This document shows positions 21,001 to 35,300 of a stretch of 64,000 nt of DNA, piece after piece. The notes below the pieces were generated by a model, which worked only from the letters and a program-made list of their open reading frames with translations, made no database searches and was not told the DNA's origin. This stretch comes from Pieris napi (lineage: Eukaryota > Arthropoda > Insecta > Lepidoptera > Pieridae), in the NCBI RefSeq assembly GCF_905475465.1, contig NC_062251.1, positions 10,700,047 to 10,764,046 of the forward strand, in the 5' to 3' direction. The stretch's first letter is position 1. Each line of letters opens with the position of its first letter. Both the position numbers and the translations under genes were made by a program.

Positions 21001-23336
21001 TTTCATTCTGGATGTATTAAAGTCGTGGTTTTCGCAAGGATCAAGTTTGGTAAGCAATATAAAGTTGGAGAACGGGTGTTCGGTTACCCTCGCACGCACT
21101 GGTGTCTTTGGCAAACTTCCTCTGATACGCTATTGTTCCCGGACCAGTACACGCTAAGACTAACCGTTGTGATCGCTGCCGACTTATATGCAAGTCATGG
21201 CTTGCCCTCCTCTAAACTTGTTCAATTGTTTGTATTAAATTATCAGCAAAGCGCAGTTGACTTCCGAATAATCTGTCTGATGCTTAGACTTAAACATATT
21301 ATACTACATGCTCAATACTAATACTATTACGGCAAATAGCATTACGTAGAAATATATAGAAAATATGTAATACAAAAAAAGGTTGAGTTATTCCGGTAAA
21401 TGGACACTATAAATGTCGATCAAACCGTTGACTCTCGATATCTCGTAAACTCTTAAGCGTTTACATTACTAACTAAACATCGTTTACTGTCAGCGGCACT
21501 CCAACTGTAACTGAAGCGGGTCCGGAATTCGGCTTAACTATAGGTACGATATCATCGCTAGTCGTATATCAATCAGTTGTTACAAAGCTCTACGATTGTC
21601 GTTTATCTTCGGGGCCACTCGGATCTATCTGTCCAGATTCGTGCATTGTTTCGACATTAGCTAGGGTTGCCGAAACAGTGGATGTTCGAAATACCAGTGC
21701 GGTAGTTGCGTTCCCGCTGCAACAGCGTGGCGCATCGCCCGATAGCGTTTCCAATTTCCTGACATAAATTGCTCTAATTTGGTTATGCGCTGACGGGTGA
21801 TCGAAGGCTGCTAAAGCTCCGGCCACTAGCGACATTCGGTTGCGGCTTGTAATTTTTGTTCGATTTCCACGTACCGTTTGCATGTTCATGTTTTATTTCT
21901 TACAGTTTCACGTGGCATAACAGGAAATGGAATTTTTTACCTTTGACCACGGCCGCTTTACGTAACGTGCGTTTTGTGACTCGCAGCCGTTGCTTAAATT
22001 TTAACTACAAATTCTTTAGAAACGTTGGCTAACTGAAAACGTGTTCGTGCAATATTCATCGACTCGTTTATATTAGTTTAGGTCTTTGAAAATGTTTTCT
22101 CCCTTTAAAGTGAGGAATTGAATTCATTTGTATCTTTATGAATTTTATGAACGTTAAAATTTTAGTTGAATGAAATTTACATTAGTTTCAAAAGTCCAGT
22201 TTAAATAATATAATAATCATAACAAAGTCAAAGTAACCGAGCTAATACTAAAGTTACAATGAAAAGTAAATATTTTAACTAAAAGCTTTCCAGGAAACAT
22301 ACTCCGAATACAACTTTATAAAATTACCTAAATATTTTTCTAGGATTGAGCGGTTCGTTCTTTGTTTACTCCCGAACGGAGCGAGCAACTTTAAAGTACC
22401 GATATATTACCCTAATGGCAAACTAATTACACTCCAGAGCCTTTTTTCGTTTTTAAGGACCACATAACAGCTACTCAAGAAGCCCGAACAAAGCAAAACT
22501 TAAATAACTCCTGTTTATACTTTTACTGTTATGTCTCTGTATAACATAGTTGATTCTCACGTTTTCTCTATTAGGATAAAAAGTTATGTTATTCAAGTCA
22601 ATATTCACATTCATTAATAACGAACGAAAGGAGAAAGTAATCAAACATTCTATCACATTAGCAGATTATAAAAGCTATTGAATTGAATTATTAAAACATT
22701 CCAATATTAAACAAACTAAATCTTAATCAATATATTCAATAAAAATATGATAATCTATAAAAAGGGTATGAAAAAATTTAGCTGCTCTTCTATCGAATCG
22801 GAAGGAATATGGAATTCTCATTGAAGTGTAAATTCAGAGCTTATTGTTTTCGCTCGAGAGTTCATTTTTCAATGACTCAGATCCTATGATATTATGAAGT
22901 AATGATATTAAAGCTCCCGAAGCGGTGGGGGAACATCGGATAGACGCACCTCCAGGCGAACGATTTGTTTTAGCTGTCTAGTATTGTTGTAATAGACGCC
23001 TACAGCTATTTTGTCGTGCACAGTAGAACATCGAAACTTGAGTCTCTACGAGTTTTTAACATTTCGGTTTATTATTGACAATTTTTTTGTTCTACACTTA
23101 CATCATTTATAAAAGCAACACTAGACTTGTGATCTAAAGCATCTATCACTTTTTTTAACAAAATAAAATAATAGTAACTAGAAAATATAGGTTTTATGAA
23201 ACTTTTTAATAATTTCAAGAATAGGTTTATTAACCAATTTACCAACTATAAATCTAGAATGATATGATCGCTTATAAGCGTCGATTTGTGTAATCGACGT
23301 CCGTCGTTCCATAACTTTGCATAGCACTATGTAGAA
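18055..23336. other. probable Rbp6 intron, no gene seen
   Basis: Alternates AT-rich and moderate-GC patches (notably 19500-20000 and 21000-21900). The longest frames here (20956-21321 plus; 21590-21889 minus) show no domain or protein-like pattern. The moderate-GC patches are the likeliest places for conserved intronic regulatory elements, but nothing specific is seen. Confidence 0.45.
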
Positions 23337-23505
23337 CCAGCTGCCCACTGAAGTATTTCCGAACCAATTCGACTTAGCGTCCTTCAATAATTCTTAAAAG
23401 GCTGGCAACGCACTCGTAAGCCCTGGCATTGAGAGTGTCCATGGGCGGCGGTATGACTTAACAGATGAGCATCCTGTCCGTCTGCCTCCTATTATATTAA
23501 AAAAA
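23337..23505 (+). repeat. LINE/SINE 3' end, family A
   Basis: Blocks GTATTTCCGAACCAATTCGA, GGCAACGCACTCG, GGCATTGAGAGTGTCCATGG and a CCTCC..A-rich end. The same order is seen in five other places in this window. This is one of the commonest lepidopteran repeat signatures and is probably the 3' end of a non-LTR element. Confidence 0.8.
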
Positions 23506-23855
23506 TGTAAACCCTTTATCACAAACATCCAAAGTCTTTGGACAACGTTCAAATCCAATATGCGAGCAAAGTTATCGGCATTCGATGAGTTAATAAAAAG
23601 AATCAATTCTTAACATGAAGTCCGCTTGCCAAATGCGACTCAATAAATAAATACGCAACTGCTCATTTACATGCCATAAAAATCATTGGAAGTATTTTAA
23701 TCCGAGTTAACTCAATTGACGTCTATAAATACGGGCCTGCGCCAAGTTGTTAATCCTGTTACAATACTGGAATCGATTGGACGATATAAGCCGATCATTA
23801 AAAAGCTATCGTTGTAGATAATCGTATATTTTAAATTCTAATCTTGAAACTTATG
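23506..23855. other. spacer between two family A repeats
   Basis: AT-rich, no gene. Confidence 0.4.
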
Positions 23856-23968
23856 AAAAAGGCCGGCAACGCACTTGCGAACCTTCTGGCAGTGTGAGTG
23901 TCCATGGGCGGTATCACTTAACAGATGAGCCTTCTTGCCGTTTGCCACATAAAAACAAAAAAACAAAA
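23856..23968 (+). repeat. LINE/SINE 3' end, family A
   Basis: GGCCGGCAACGCACTTGCG, then GTGTGAGTGTCCATGGGCGG and GATGAGCC, ending in A-rich sequence. It is about 350 bp after the previous copy, in the same orientation. Confidence 0.8.
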
Positions 23969-26265
23969 AATCTTTAACTCTAAACTCTAGTTTTGCTAAA
24001 TTATAATAAAGAGCTGTGTGAAATCTGTTCGATTCAATCAAAACAAGTATTTCATATTATTTCAAGTCATTTGTTTCGGGCTTAATATCAACCTTATGAA
24101 AAGCCATCTCATAAAATATAGGTACATTTATTCTTAGCGTCGATTTTCCTAAAGGATTACGCTCCGGAGAAAACCAACATTCGTACCATGGAACATCAGT
24201 CTTATTCAAAGCTCAAATCGAATGGATCTCGTTACACGCATGTGTGCGTCTAAACCTGCCTGATTTTCTGTCTAATTGTTTCCCTTCTTTTCCAAAGTTA
24301 ATTAAAATATTTCCAACTTTTCCAGTTTTAAGATTGTGTAGATAAAAATTGATGAGTTGTTAAATTATTCCGCAATTTTGATTGCCTTGTAAAATCTCAA
24401 GGTTTGGGGAGTGCTCAAGTTTTTCGAGAGACAATTAGGTATGCTAATTCATTTATAGTAGAGGAAGAACGCCGAGCAAGATCTGTGGGCTTTTAATGAG
24501 ATGGGAGGTAGGGAGGAAGGATTGAGTTTATAGGTAGGTGACGTCTACGGCTGGGTCGTAATTAATGGTCCGTGCGTGGCCTCTTCGATGACAACCTTCG
24601 CTCGACAACCCTACGCTCATACTGCACCCTAATACAATCTGACTATTTTGAAAGGTGTTTGAACTCACGCTATCGATTTCCCTGTTCAGCCCTCAAATTA
24701 TTTGAAACTTGGTTTTAAATCATTACCAAGATTCAGTTCACTTAAGAAATATAAAATTATGTTACCCCTTTGGTTTGTATTTGATTGGAGCACATTCTGT
24801 TTATCTTTATTCACCAGTCGAAAAGACTAACGATGTTTTTATTAGAAAATTAGTATACATAGAGTTGCAATGTTTGCGTCATAATTAACCAAGAAAGAAT
24901 GCAGGAAAATTCTGTTATTCACTTTCATTGCTAAACGGAAATAGATCCCGTTGTTGGAAAAGGAAAATCGAAGGTTCTAGTAAACATAATTAGTTCGGGG
25001 TATCGGAATTGATTGAGGACGAGATGTTTAAGTCGAAAACGATTTTGGTCATGCGAAATTAAATCATATGATTTTCTACATTTGATCTATTTCATGTAAT
25101 GTTTCTAGACGCGATAAAACTACATATATAATAACTATAATTAGTATTTACATAATTAAGATTTATATTTCATAATCCGATGTAAAATTAATTTGATACA
25201 TTAATTCTCCTATAATTTAAAAATAATATATCATTATAAGTATAATGTAAAGAAACTAATGTTCATACAACAATAAAAAAAATCTAGATTTTTTTACATT
25301 AAACACATCTTTATAATAAAGTTATGGAATAAAAAAATATATAAATATATTATTTCTACCCTACCAGTATACCCCACCTAAACTATATTCCGAAAATATC
25401 CATTTATACGAAAAGAAGGAAATAAAAACAGATACGTGCCTGTGACAATTCAAACTGTCAAATAATTCAAGGTGTGGCACGGCGTATCTCACAATCAGCA
25501 AAATGTATAGCCAGTTCTATCGAGACCGTCTGTTTTTTCCATTCGGCTTTCTTTATTTCTCCTACCTCCTTAAGGGAATCTATACGAATTCCCCAGATGA
25601 AAAGGTATTTTTCGGAGAGTTTGCGGCGCAAAACTAATGTATATTTGTTGCGAGATATCATCGCATGAGTTATCGATACATGTTTTGATACATGTAACAA
25701 GTGTAGTGAGCAAAAAATAAGGTCGCACATTTCTATGAAACTGTGATCTTATAAAATGTATAAATTTCTCATTTGTGGAAATAGCTATAATAATAGTAGC
25801 TTAATTACAATATACTATTGTAAAACGTTTTGTAGGCTTTGAAGAAAAATATATATAGCTAGTTAAAGTGTATAACCGTCTAGTGTAGTCTAGTATGCGA
25901 TGCAAGTGAACTTATATCAATTTGAATATTTTTAGTTTTTTATACGGTAATTAGGATAAATGGAGCATCTTGTTTATTGCAAAAATTTGGTTTTATTGAA
26001 ATAATTTTAATGCTATTAAAAACATTTTCTATTAGTGTATATTTAATTCCGCAGTTTTAGCAATATCAACACATTGATGATTTTTGCTAATTCAATATCA
26101 TATTATTACTCCGTACTATGTAATACTATCACTCGGCTCGAGTGAACCGTTATATCTTCCATAATAACTCGGTAACGTGCTGTTTTATGCTAGAAAGAAA
26201 ACAAGGACATCCAAGATAATAAAGCTAAAGATAAAGAATTATATCTTAATTTTTCAATAGAACAG
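23969..26265. other. probable Rbp6 intron, no gene seen
   Basis: Non-coding, AT-rich. Overlapping frames on both strands around 25467-25730 are not protein-like. Confidence 0.45.
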
Positions 26266-26410
26266 GCAGGATTGAGGCATACCGGATATTACAATATTAT
26301 TCCGCCGCCCATGGATACTCTCACTGCAAGAAAACTTCATCATAACCATTTAAGATCTGGTATGCTCTTTTCTTGGACCTTTAGTTAACTGGTTCGAAAA
26401 TACTTTGATG
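26266..26410 (-). repeat. LINE/SINE 3' end, family A, diverged
   Basis: Minus-strand copy: the reverse complement has TTTTCGAACC, GGTCCAAGAAAAGAGC, GAGAGTATCCATGGGCGGCGG. It has more changes than the other copies. Confidence 0.65.
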
Positions 26411-26540
26411 AATAAAAACAAAAAATGTAGGCTTTAGGATAGAAAACTTTAAACGTGATGACGGAACTCAATGTCGACATTTCCGCCTAATAAATTAACC
26501 AGAATTTTTTCACTTATAATACCACAAGAGCTTCGTCGTG

Positions 26541-26587
26541 AAATATAGTCGTCATGACGACTATAAGTCGTCATGACGACTATATTT
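26541..26587. repeat. perfect 22-bp-arm palindrome
   Basis: Arms 26541-26562 and 26566-26587 are exact reverse complements with a 3-base loop (ATA). Each arm itself contains the palindrome TAGTCGTCATGACGACTA, giving a two-level structure. It lies 60 bp from the MITE at 26648 but is not part of its TIR. Confidence 0.92.
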
Positions 26588-26647
26588 GTTTGCAACGAAC
26601 CTTGAGGGAAATACCAGATAATTTTGAAACTCGTGTGGTATTCGGGG

Positions 26648-26878
26648 GATTATTTTTCCGACCCAAATGTCGGCCAATAGAATTGCACCATGAGACGAAA
26701 TGTACAGTTAACAAATAAGAATTTCATAATGAATAAAACAACTACTTAATACTTTTCTTGAAGCAACGACCAGAGAAAATTTTCACAAAAAGTTTTCAGT
26801 ATAATACCATGTAGGTTGTACCACGTGACGTCGAATGGTGCAATTCTATTGGCCGACATTAGGGTCGGAAAAATAATC
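26648..26878. mobile_element. MITE with about 43-bp TIRs
   Basis: Left end GATTATTTTTCCGACCCAAA and right end reverse complement GATTATTTTTCCGACCCTAA; both continue TGTCGGCCAATAGAATTGC. Only one mismatch over about 43 bp. The element is 231 bp and non-coding. No target-site duplication is obvious, so the superfamily is unknown. Confidence 0.85.
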
Positions 26879-27182
26879 ACTAAAATTCTTTTTTCAAATA
26901 ATCGCTGAACATTCAACTTAATAGATTGCCGTGAAAATTTGGACCTTCCAATACTTCGCCAATTTCGAATTAAAACGCGAACTGGGCACATTTAGTGTGC
27001 AATTCCTATGCCTATTTTATTCGAATGCTATGTCGCTATTTTATTTACGAAATTGACCTATTTTGGTTTATAAAATAATCTTTAAACAATTTAAATTGTT
27101 TTATTTTAAATATTGATATTATAATTAATGTTTCCTCAATATACGTAAATAAATGAAATATAGTAAATTAACATTATTCATT
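26879..27182. other. non-coding spacer
   Basis: AT-rich, no gene. Confidence 0.4.
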
Positions 27183-27330
27183 CGAGTCAATTCAAGTCAA
27201 AAATCATTTTAATGCTTATATTTTACATTTTCTGCCAGTTCTCAAACCAAGGGCGTAGAACGGAAGAGAAGAACTGGCAATAAACTCTCCGCCACTCTTT
27301 TTAATCGCCAAGTTTTTTGTTTTATTGATA
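27183..27330 (+). repeat. dispersed repeat, family B
   Basis: TCTGCCAGTTCTCAAACCAA, GGAAGAGAAGAACTGGCAAT, AAACTCTCCGCCACTCTTT. Closely similar to the 15.25 kb copy, with the middle part shortened. Confidence 0.75.
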
Positions 27331-28539
27331 TTTATTTATTGAATTCACATTATAAATGAACGCTAAATTCAATAGGCCTGAACAAGAAATAATTCTGGAA
27401 AAAATGGCCGCCATCTCATAAAACGATTGTATATCGTCAACCATCTAAACGGTACAAAGGTACTACAAAACACTAACTCGATACAAACATGATAAAGGTT
27501 CAATTGTATGCAGTAAATAAAATATGACTCGGCCATATTTCCACTTTCGTTTCTTTCCGTTTTATGTCCCTTTTCCTGCAAATCGTTCATACAAATATAT
27601 TTTCGATATTGTTCGTCTTTATTAGCATTGAGCTACCTACACTTGTGGGTACTTTCGTAGATATTTCGTTTTCGCATTTATCAAAATGTATTTTAATTAA
27701 TAAGGACTGCAAATATGTACAACACAAATATGTTGATTACATACTATTTGTAAATAATATGTATGTACTAAAAACGGTTCAAATTCAACACAACCTTTTT
27801 CTTTTCTACTAGAAAGTTCACAAAAGAGAGTACGACATTACATGAATTACAATCTAGCCTATACAATAATTATGGCTTATAAGTAATATGTTGACTAAAT
27901 TTTCTACAATACTAGTGAATAGCTAAAACTAAGGTAATGTCCATTAACAGTCTTAGTGTTCTATAATGTTTTGACACTATGTTCGTGTGCACTTGCACTT
28001 ATATTCACTACACTAGGTTTATTTCAACTAAGCTAGGTTTAGTTCTCTTTAGGCTTCTTATGCCTGTTGTGTCAAGAAGTCTGAACACAGCCTTTATAAT
28101 TTTTATATCTTTTGGCTTTTTTTCAAGAAGAGGATTTCAATAAGCATGAATGTTCTTTTAAAACTTAAACTATATATATGATTTAAATGACTATGCTAAA
28201 TTTATCCTGGCCAATCCATAAATTAAACAAGCGTGGATTCAGTAAATAGCTTCTTCAAAAGCTATCGTGAAGAGTATTAGAATAATGCGCTACGATTTGG
28301 CGTTTCGACAAACGAGTACGTAAAATGGCCCTCAGTGGATTACCCGGTTGTTCGGGTGGACTCGGCTGAATTTGGATTCATTTACATTCTGAAGGGTATA
28401 ACCGAACCTCAATTTGAAGACGTCTCTACACTCTACTTTTTAGATTCAAGTATAGATACGAAAGCTATGAATTTGTTTGTACAAAGTTAAATATTATATG
28501 TTGCTACCAAAAGCACTTTTTATTTTTCATTTGTCTTTT
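27331..28539. other. probable Rbp6 intron, no gene seen
   Basis: AT-rich. Overlapping antisense frames near 27369-27812 are not protein-like. Confidence 0.4.
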
Positions 28540-28690
28540 TTTTAGTTCCTGTTTTAGTTTTGTCTAAATAACTATATGTATTATGTATTTTTGCACTTCT
28601 TGCTTACCTTATCTAATTTATGTTTTTTTCTCACAGTGGTTGCCTGGAAGAAATCGCACGAAGGCGCGATTTCAATTTTTTTCATTTAAT
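28540..28690 (+). repeat. possible LINE 3' end
   Basis: A T-rich stretch leads into GTGGTTGCCTGGAAGAAATC. I recall that block as a common tail of non-LTR elements in moth transcripts. There is no other copy in this window to compare with. Confidence 0.35.
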
Positions 28691-29182
28691 TATGTTAATG
28701 CAACGAAGTGTTAGTAAATTATTGAAATAAATATTAACCATAAGAGCTTATATATAATATGTATTATATAATAATTTTATTTATTATATATAGATAGATA
28801 AAATTGCTTAAAATTAACACCACAAAAAGGACTTTATAGGACGCTTCTAAACCTTGTTATTTCAAATTACAGATACAATCTTAAAATGTAAAAATAAATT
28901 TAATACATTAAAACTCCATATTCTTGGATTATAAATAAGTCGTTCATATCAAAATGGCGCCGGCCTGTCTACCCGATGCTAATGTTAGGTATTAATGAAA
29001 TTACCCGACGAGAGATGTAAGGACGTGCAAAAAGGAATATCTGTATTCATATTATACAAAGTATTGAGTTTATTTGGCTTCGGGGTTTAATTGTATTATT
29101 AAAAAATTTCATATGTTATATTTTGATATAAACTTACCTACTTGTTTGAATTTTTTAATAGAACTTACCTCATGTTTTGTTA
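28691..29182. other. non-coding spacer
   Basis: AT-rich, no gene. Confidence 0.4.
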
Positions 29183-29318
29183 GCCGCCCCCACATGGACA
29201 CTCTCAATGCCAGAGAGTTCGCGAGTGCGTTGCCGGCCTTTTAAGAATTGGTACGCTCCTTTCTTGAAGGACCGTAAGTCGAATTGGTTTGGAAATACTT
29301 CAGTTTGTGGTTCACTCT
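29183..29318 (-). repeat. LINE/SINE 3' end, family A
   Basis: The reverse complement carries GTATTTCCAAACCAATTCG, AAAGGAGCGTACCAATTCTT, GGCCGGCAACGCACTCGCG and GGCATTGAGAGTGTCCATG. Confidence 0.8.
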
Positions 29319-32300
29319 TACGGCTACGTGTTTTAACCTTTTTGGTGTTTAGTATACATTTGTTTTCTGTTCACAATAAACACTTGCTAGTGCAGTAAAG
29401 GAAAATCTCATTACCAAAAATCGAGTGTCAGCTATTTTGTATGCTTTGTCCAGTGTAACATATTGCACAGAAAGGCATTTTTAAATTAATAAGCTTAAAG
29501 CTTTAAAAACGAAAGTTTATATGATATACAACGCTTGTTAACGGCGCTTAAAAAGTAATGTATCAGAGCACGCTCCACCAAAACTTGCACGTTATTAAAC
29601 AAAAGACCGTAAATCAAAACTGCCAATACATAAGCTGCAATAAACTATTCTATCAAGTTAAAGCCATACTCATTTTTAAGCGACTTCAAAAAGGAGCTTT
29701 CGTTTAAAGGCTATTTTACGTGCCCAGTGACTTCCATTGTATGAAATTAGTTTATTACATTCGTTTCCCACCCCCTCTATTGTTCTATTCAATGAAAATT
29801 GAAATTATCATGCAGTACACATACTTTACAATGTATTTTAAATAAAAATGACATATCCAAATGTATGTAATATTTACGTACGCTGTAAATCTAAATTACA
29901 AACAATTATTTATTTAAAAATTACTTGATTTTAAATCATATGTGGTTGATGTGATAGGCTTTTAATACTTGCACTAAAATATATTCTATTGAATGATTTG
30001 AAATGAAACATTCAATTTGCCTTAACAAAAATCCCCTATAGCAATTTAAACTTTTTATGTAAAACACAGCTTTAAATACTTTTAAAACGGTGATTTAAAA
30101 TCAATAAAAAGCCTATTTTCATCAACGCTCAAGTAATAAAAGTGTTTTATTGCGAACCTCGGTAATGGAATTGGACAATGTCTACTGTTAAAGAATAATA
30201 TTTTATAAATAGAAAATTATATTCTCAAATATTTACGTTTAATACTATATATAAATATATCATATTATGCTTCTTATATGGCCTTTGTTACCTGTTATTA
30301 ATTTATCACTAAAAAGGTTGTACTTTGTTAAAAATAATCCTAATAACGTGAATTGATATTAATAAAATAATTAAAGTTAAACACGCTAACTTATATTTAA
30401 AGTAGTCGTAATATCTACGTATGAAAAAATTAATTATTGTGAAAAATTTATAAAATATTTTATATTAGACTTTCAGAAAACCACATTAAAATAAAATACA
30501 GTCTCAAAAAGAATCCGCAATTAATTGACCTCGATAAATATTTTTTTCCCAATTAATTTACGAAAGTTTCAATCAGATCATGTTTTGAGAACGCAGAAAA
30601 ATTAAAAAAGAAATTTTAATTGAAGTGTTGTGTCGGAGACTTGTTATAATAAGGAATCCTAGAAATACCGCTTCGATAACGTAAGCTAAAATAATGCATT
30701 TAACATAATATAAAGACAAACAGGCTTTTATCGGCATAAAAACCAAACAATATTAAAATTCGCATGGCAACTTTGCTTTGAAAACATCATTCGAAATTTG
30801 AAATTACCTGTAATTATATTTCCAAACATTGTATTGCCCTATAGACTCGATTACATTCATATTGCAATAGGATTGAACTGGCCGCGTGTTTGAGGTTTCG
30901 GCACTCGGGGCAGACTCCCAGCAGCCCCAAGGGACGCTCCTCGGAAACTTTCATGACAGCTCAAGCTCCTCATAACATTTTGAAACCACAATTATTATGC
31001 TATTGGTATACAATATTTTAAAGGGTATTTTACCAATGTTTTTGTGCAAATAACAGGATTTAACTTCTAACACCCACATTATGACAAATCAACATTAAGA
31101 ATATATTTAAGATTGATACTACGAGTACTATAAACACACGTCGAATAATTGGTAATAACAAAAAGAAAAATAACATAGTTATTATAAATAAATCAGAGTT
31201 GACATTTCTCGTAAAGTTAAAGAAATCTTTGCTCAGATGCTGGCGCCCTCTGTCAACCTTAATTAGTTTTTCCGGAAAAGTAATCGCCGTCGGACGATAC
31301 AAACATGCAACTTTGTAGCCCCTTAATGAAAATGCTCTTAAGTGTTCGTGTTTAATGTTTATTTACTTCCACTTTGTTTTTCAACTGTCTTATTATGGTT
31401 CCTGTAAGTACTGATAATACTTTGCTTTGAAATAAATCTGGGGGAATGTTCCCAAAAATGTGTCAGTCTGTGAGCTTCATTTCTGACAAGTTTATTAGTT
31501 ACATACTAATCCCACGATGCCGAACGCCGGTTCGAGATTTTTTGTAGTCGATTTTCCTCGCCGGTGATTAGGGCACAGGTAACATTAGGTTGGTCATACA
31601 AGTCGACTAATATCTAAATATTTCATTGGAATGTCTAATATGGATAAAATAGTTCTTTATTGTAATCAACGACTCTGAGTAACGTGTTACAGTGTCAAAT
31701 TAACATATCAGGATCAAATCAAATAATAATTTTAACGTTATATTTCTTTTATATCAGTTATATCAGTAAAGGTTTTGATACTTTTTTATTTACCCAAAAA
31801 AACAAAAATACACATAGCAGGTAGATTACGCGATAGGCCTTTTAGGGGCTTGTAATTTTCCACACTATGTATTTTACCTTCAGTAAGTCGTTCATTGTTT
31901 TACTCTGAAAACGTACAATTGTAATGACAAGTATAAAGAAAGCTTTTTAAAATAAAAGCATTCGAAAAACGACGCTTTTATCATGAATTGTTTCGAGATA
32001 CGTTTTCCCTAAAGATACGAAAACGTGTTTAGTTACTCTAAAAAATATGTAAACACACCGCTTAAGGCGTGTTTAAGGTATGATAAGACTTACGCTAAGT
32101 AAATCTTGCGATGTAAAATGTTTTATGCGATAAAAAATTTATTCGGTATTTTTGCCGGTTTAAAAAGGTTTAATTATTAATTTGTTCTGTTTTATAATGT
32201 AAAACGATGTTTTTGTATATATATTGAAAAAAAACTATTTTATATTATTACTATTTAAATATTTGTTTACCAGTTAGGGAGCAAAAGCTATTATTTAGCT

Positions 32301-35300
32301 GACAGTAGAATTGAAAATGTGTAATTTATATTCAGAATATCAGTTTTCGTTTTGATGAGGGTTCTTTTTAAAACCCATTTAAATGAGAGATAGAGTATAT
32401 AATATGAAAAATGTCAACACCTCTCCAGTCAAACTGTCGCCGTCTAGGGGAGTGCGGTGAGTGGCAAAAAATGAGAGGCCGTTTCACCTTACGTAGCAAA
32501 ATAAACAAATTTCCCTTCTTTTAGCTTTTTAGGTTATTTAATACAAAAATGAATTCGACATGACAACTCGAAAGTAAACACAACTTCAGGTGCGGTAATA
32601 AGAATTCTGTTCCCCGCGAGAGCATTTACATCATTTGTCATTTCCATTTTGAGGGAATACTTTTAGCGAGCCTGCATTGCAGCGCGGAGAGATTCAAAAC
32701 ACGCACCTGTTTTACAAATATACGACCCTCTCGACGTCCACACATCGTCTTTACCAAATTTATTGGACACATTTATAGTTCACCGCGGACAGACCTTGTT
32801 TTAATTTCGTCTAAAGATGTCGTTCCGAACCCTGTTTCGCCGCAAGCCTAATGCCGCGCGACGTCGAAATTTATCGTGTCGCTTGTAATCCTGGCGCCAC
32901 CTAGAGCGTCACCCACGTCACCCCCATGTAACTGTTTCTAATGAAATTGTCCACAGAACTCAACTCGCCAACCCCAGGCAGTTTACGGATGCCGGATGAA
33001 CCAAAAAAATACAGCTCGCGTTACTAATGGCTTCATTTATCACAGTCACTAGCACTGATACACCACAACGTTTGATAATTTAATTTGGCCCTCGGTGGAA
33101 TAAATGACGGTCGTATCAGGCCTGTAATGATAAAGGACAAGTAGCCTCGAATAATCTGTTGGGTCACTATGTTTGTTCGTAGTTCGCTATTTTGGATTAA
33201 TTTGCTACAGCTAAGTGATAAGTTAGATGCCACGGTCCCGTGAATCAGAACTTACCAACTTTGTAAGGGCAAATACGGGAAAAGTTGCTGAATATTTGTT
33301 TTGTCGCGTTCAATACATCGGAGGAGGGTTAGTTTTTACTAAGACTTTCCTTATTTACTGTGTCGCTTTTGTAATAAATCAGATATTTAAACTTACTAGT
33401 TTCATGATTGATCCTATTTTTAGTAAGAACAAAAAACAGCTAAAATTCAGTATCTTTTGAACAAATGATTACAGTCTTACAAGCTAGTTCAAGCCAACAG
33501 ATCGGCGTACCCGTCATTTGGTATAAAGCTTGTGTAACACAAGTTATCCCAACGTTTTACGGCGCACGATAAATGCATCGCCGGTGGGTGCAACCGCACG
33601 CTCTGCATATTATGTATTTCTTAGACTTTACAGTTTTATCTCGCAAATAATTTCCCGTCTTAGCATCTTAAATCCCTTGAAAATTTTTCAATGTTTTCGT
33701 TACTTATTTCAGATTGAAAACAAATAGGTACGTCATAAAAGCTCGTTTACTAAAACGAGGACTTAGTGTTTGTCTGTTGCCATAGCTACCATTTTTTTTA
33801 ACTTTTAGGTCTGGGCCTCAGAAGTCTGTGTCATTTAAACATGTAATTTAATGTAAAATGTAATACGGTATTTAACGGTAATTGATGACATTAATTGAGC
33901 CGTGTGGTTATATCCTGTGATGGCATAATACCTGTTAATTCCAACTCGTACAGTAACATATAAAAAGTATTTAGCTATGTTAAAACTGTAAAGTGTTTAT
34001 TTCACTATTATTATTAGACACCTCTAAAGAAAAGGCATCTTTAATAATTTGTTCAAGAAATGTTCCAACATTGTTCGTGCGTATCAATGCGTAGAAACAG
34101 AAACTTTAAGTTTAAAATCGGATTTCAGTGTTATCGTGTGTCGGTCGTGGAGTTTTCTACCGTTTCAGGAGATTAAAATAAGCTCACATTTAAACAGCGA
34201 GCCGCGTAATTTGGCAACTGAGCTGTGATTAGATAGTGCTTCTGCCTCGTTAGCGTAATGAGAGACTTTAACCCCTGCACACCATGCTAATATTATTACC
34301 AGACTTTTAAGCTTTGTTAGGCACTTGAAATGGGAAATTCTAATTTTATTATTACAAGGTACATAACTCGAAAGCTAGACGCTAATGCAATTTTACGTTG
34401 AATCTTTAAGCCTTAATTGTCCGGCGTTTTAATTTAAAGCATGTACGCAAAGCTTATCACAAGTATTTAATACTTTCAGTCGGTAATACTATGTTATAAA
34501 GTTTAGATAAGAAGTATCAGTATTATAAATAATTCCTTGGAATGACAATAATTATTATTTACGGAAAAAGTAAATTATATTGACTAAAATTGTAAAGTGT
34601 ATTTTTGTTTTAAATCCTACAATTAATTTGTTTATCACGCTTTATTGTTATAACTAAAATAATCTTGAATTCTTTTACAAACATACTGAAATTGTAAACT
34701 GATTATATAAGTTAGCATTTATGTACTAAACAAGAACAAAACAACTGTAGACCCGGCGGTATTTGGTGTATTCCGTCTTGGACTTATTCTGCATTTTGGC
34801 GAAAGCCTTGCTATTCCGGAAGTAATGTAAATCGTCGCGGGCCACGGCGAACTTCCTAGATACCTCGCCAAAGGGACAGGACGTTAATATATGCGCATTC
34901 TACGTATTGTTGCTTAATGCTGTGAGTTTGTCCAGTCTCGACCACGCTGACTTGCAGATTTACGAATGCAGTACGACACTCTGATTTTAGTTCTGAAAAC
35001 TGAGGTTTAAATCAAGTTATAGCTCCTCGAGAGACGGCTTTTAATGCAATATAAATTATTAATTGATGTTATTTAACTTTTATGAATAAATAACTAAAGC
35101 ATAAACTGAAACTTTATAATTAGAACATATTAAACTATTTTGTTGATTAAATTTTCCAATAGCTAGAAGGAGTTTTCCAACTAGCTGGTATTATACTTTT
35201 TTACTCAATATATACGTTAATAACAATTAATTTCATGTGTATATAATAGTATTAAATTTAATGTTACAGTCAGGTTCTAGTATTTGAAATCCCCGTTTAC

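Noticed and set aside
20956..21321. 121-codon plus-strand frame
   Set aside because: No recognisable domain, no splice or promoter context, composition as expected of intronic DNA with chance lack of stops.
21590..21889. 99-codon minus-strand frame
   Set aside because: No domain or conserved-looking motif; lies in a moderate-GC intronic patch where longer frames arise by chance.
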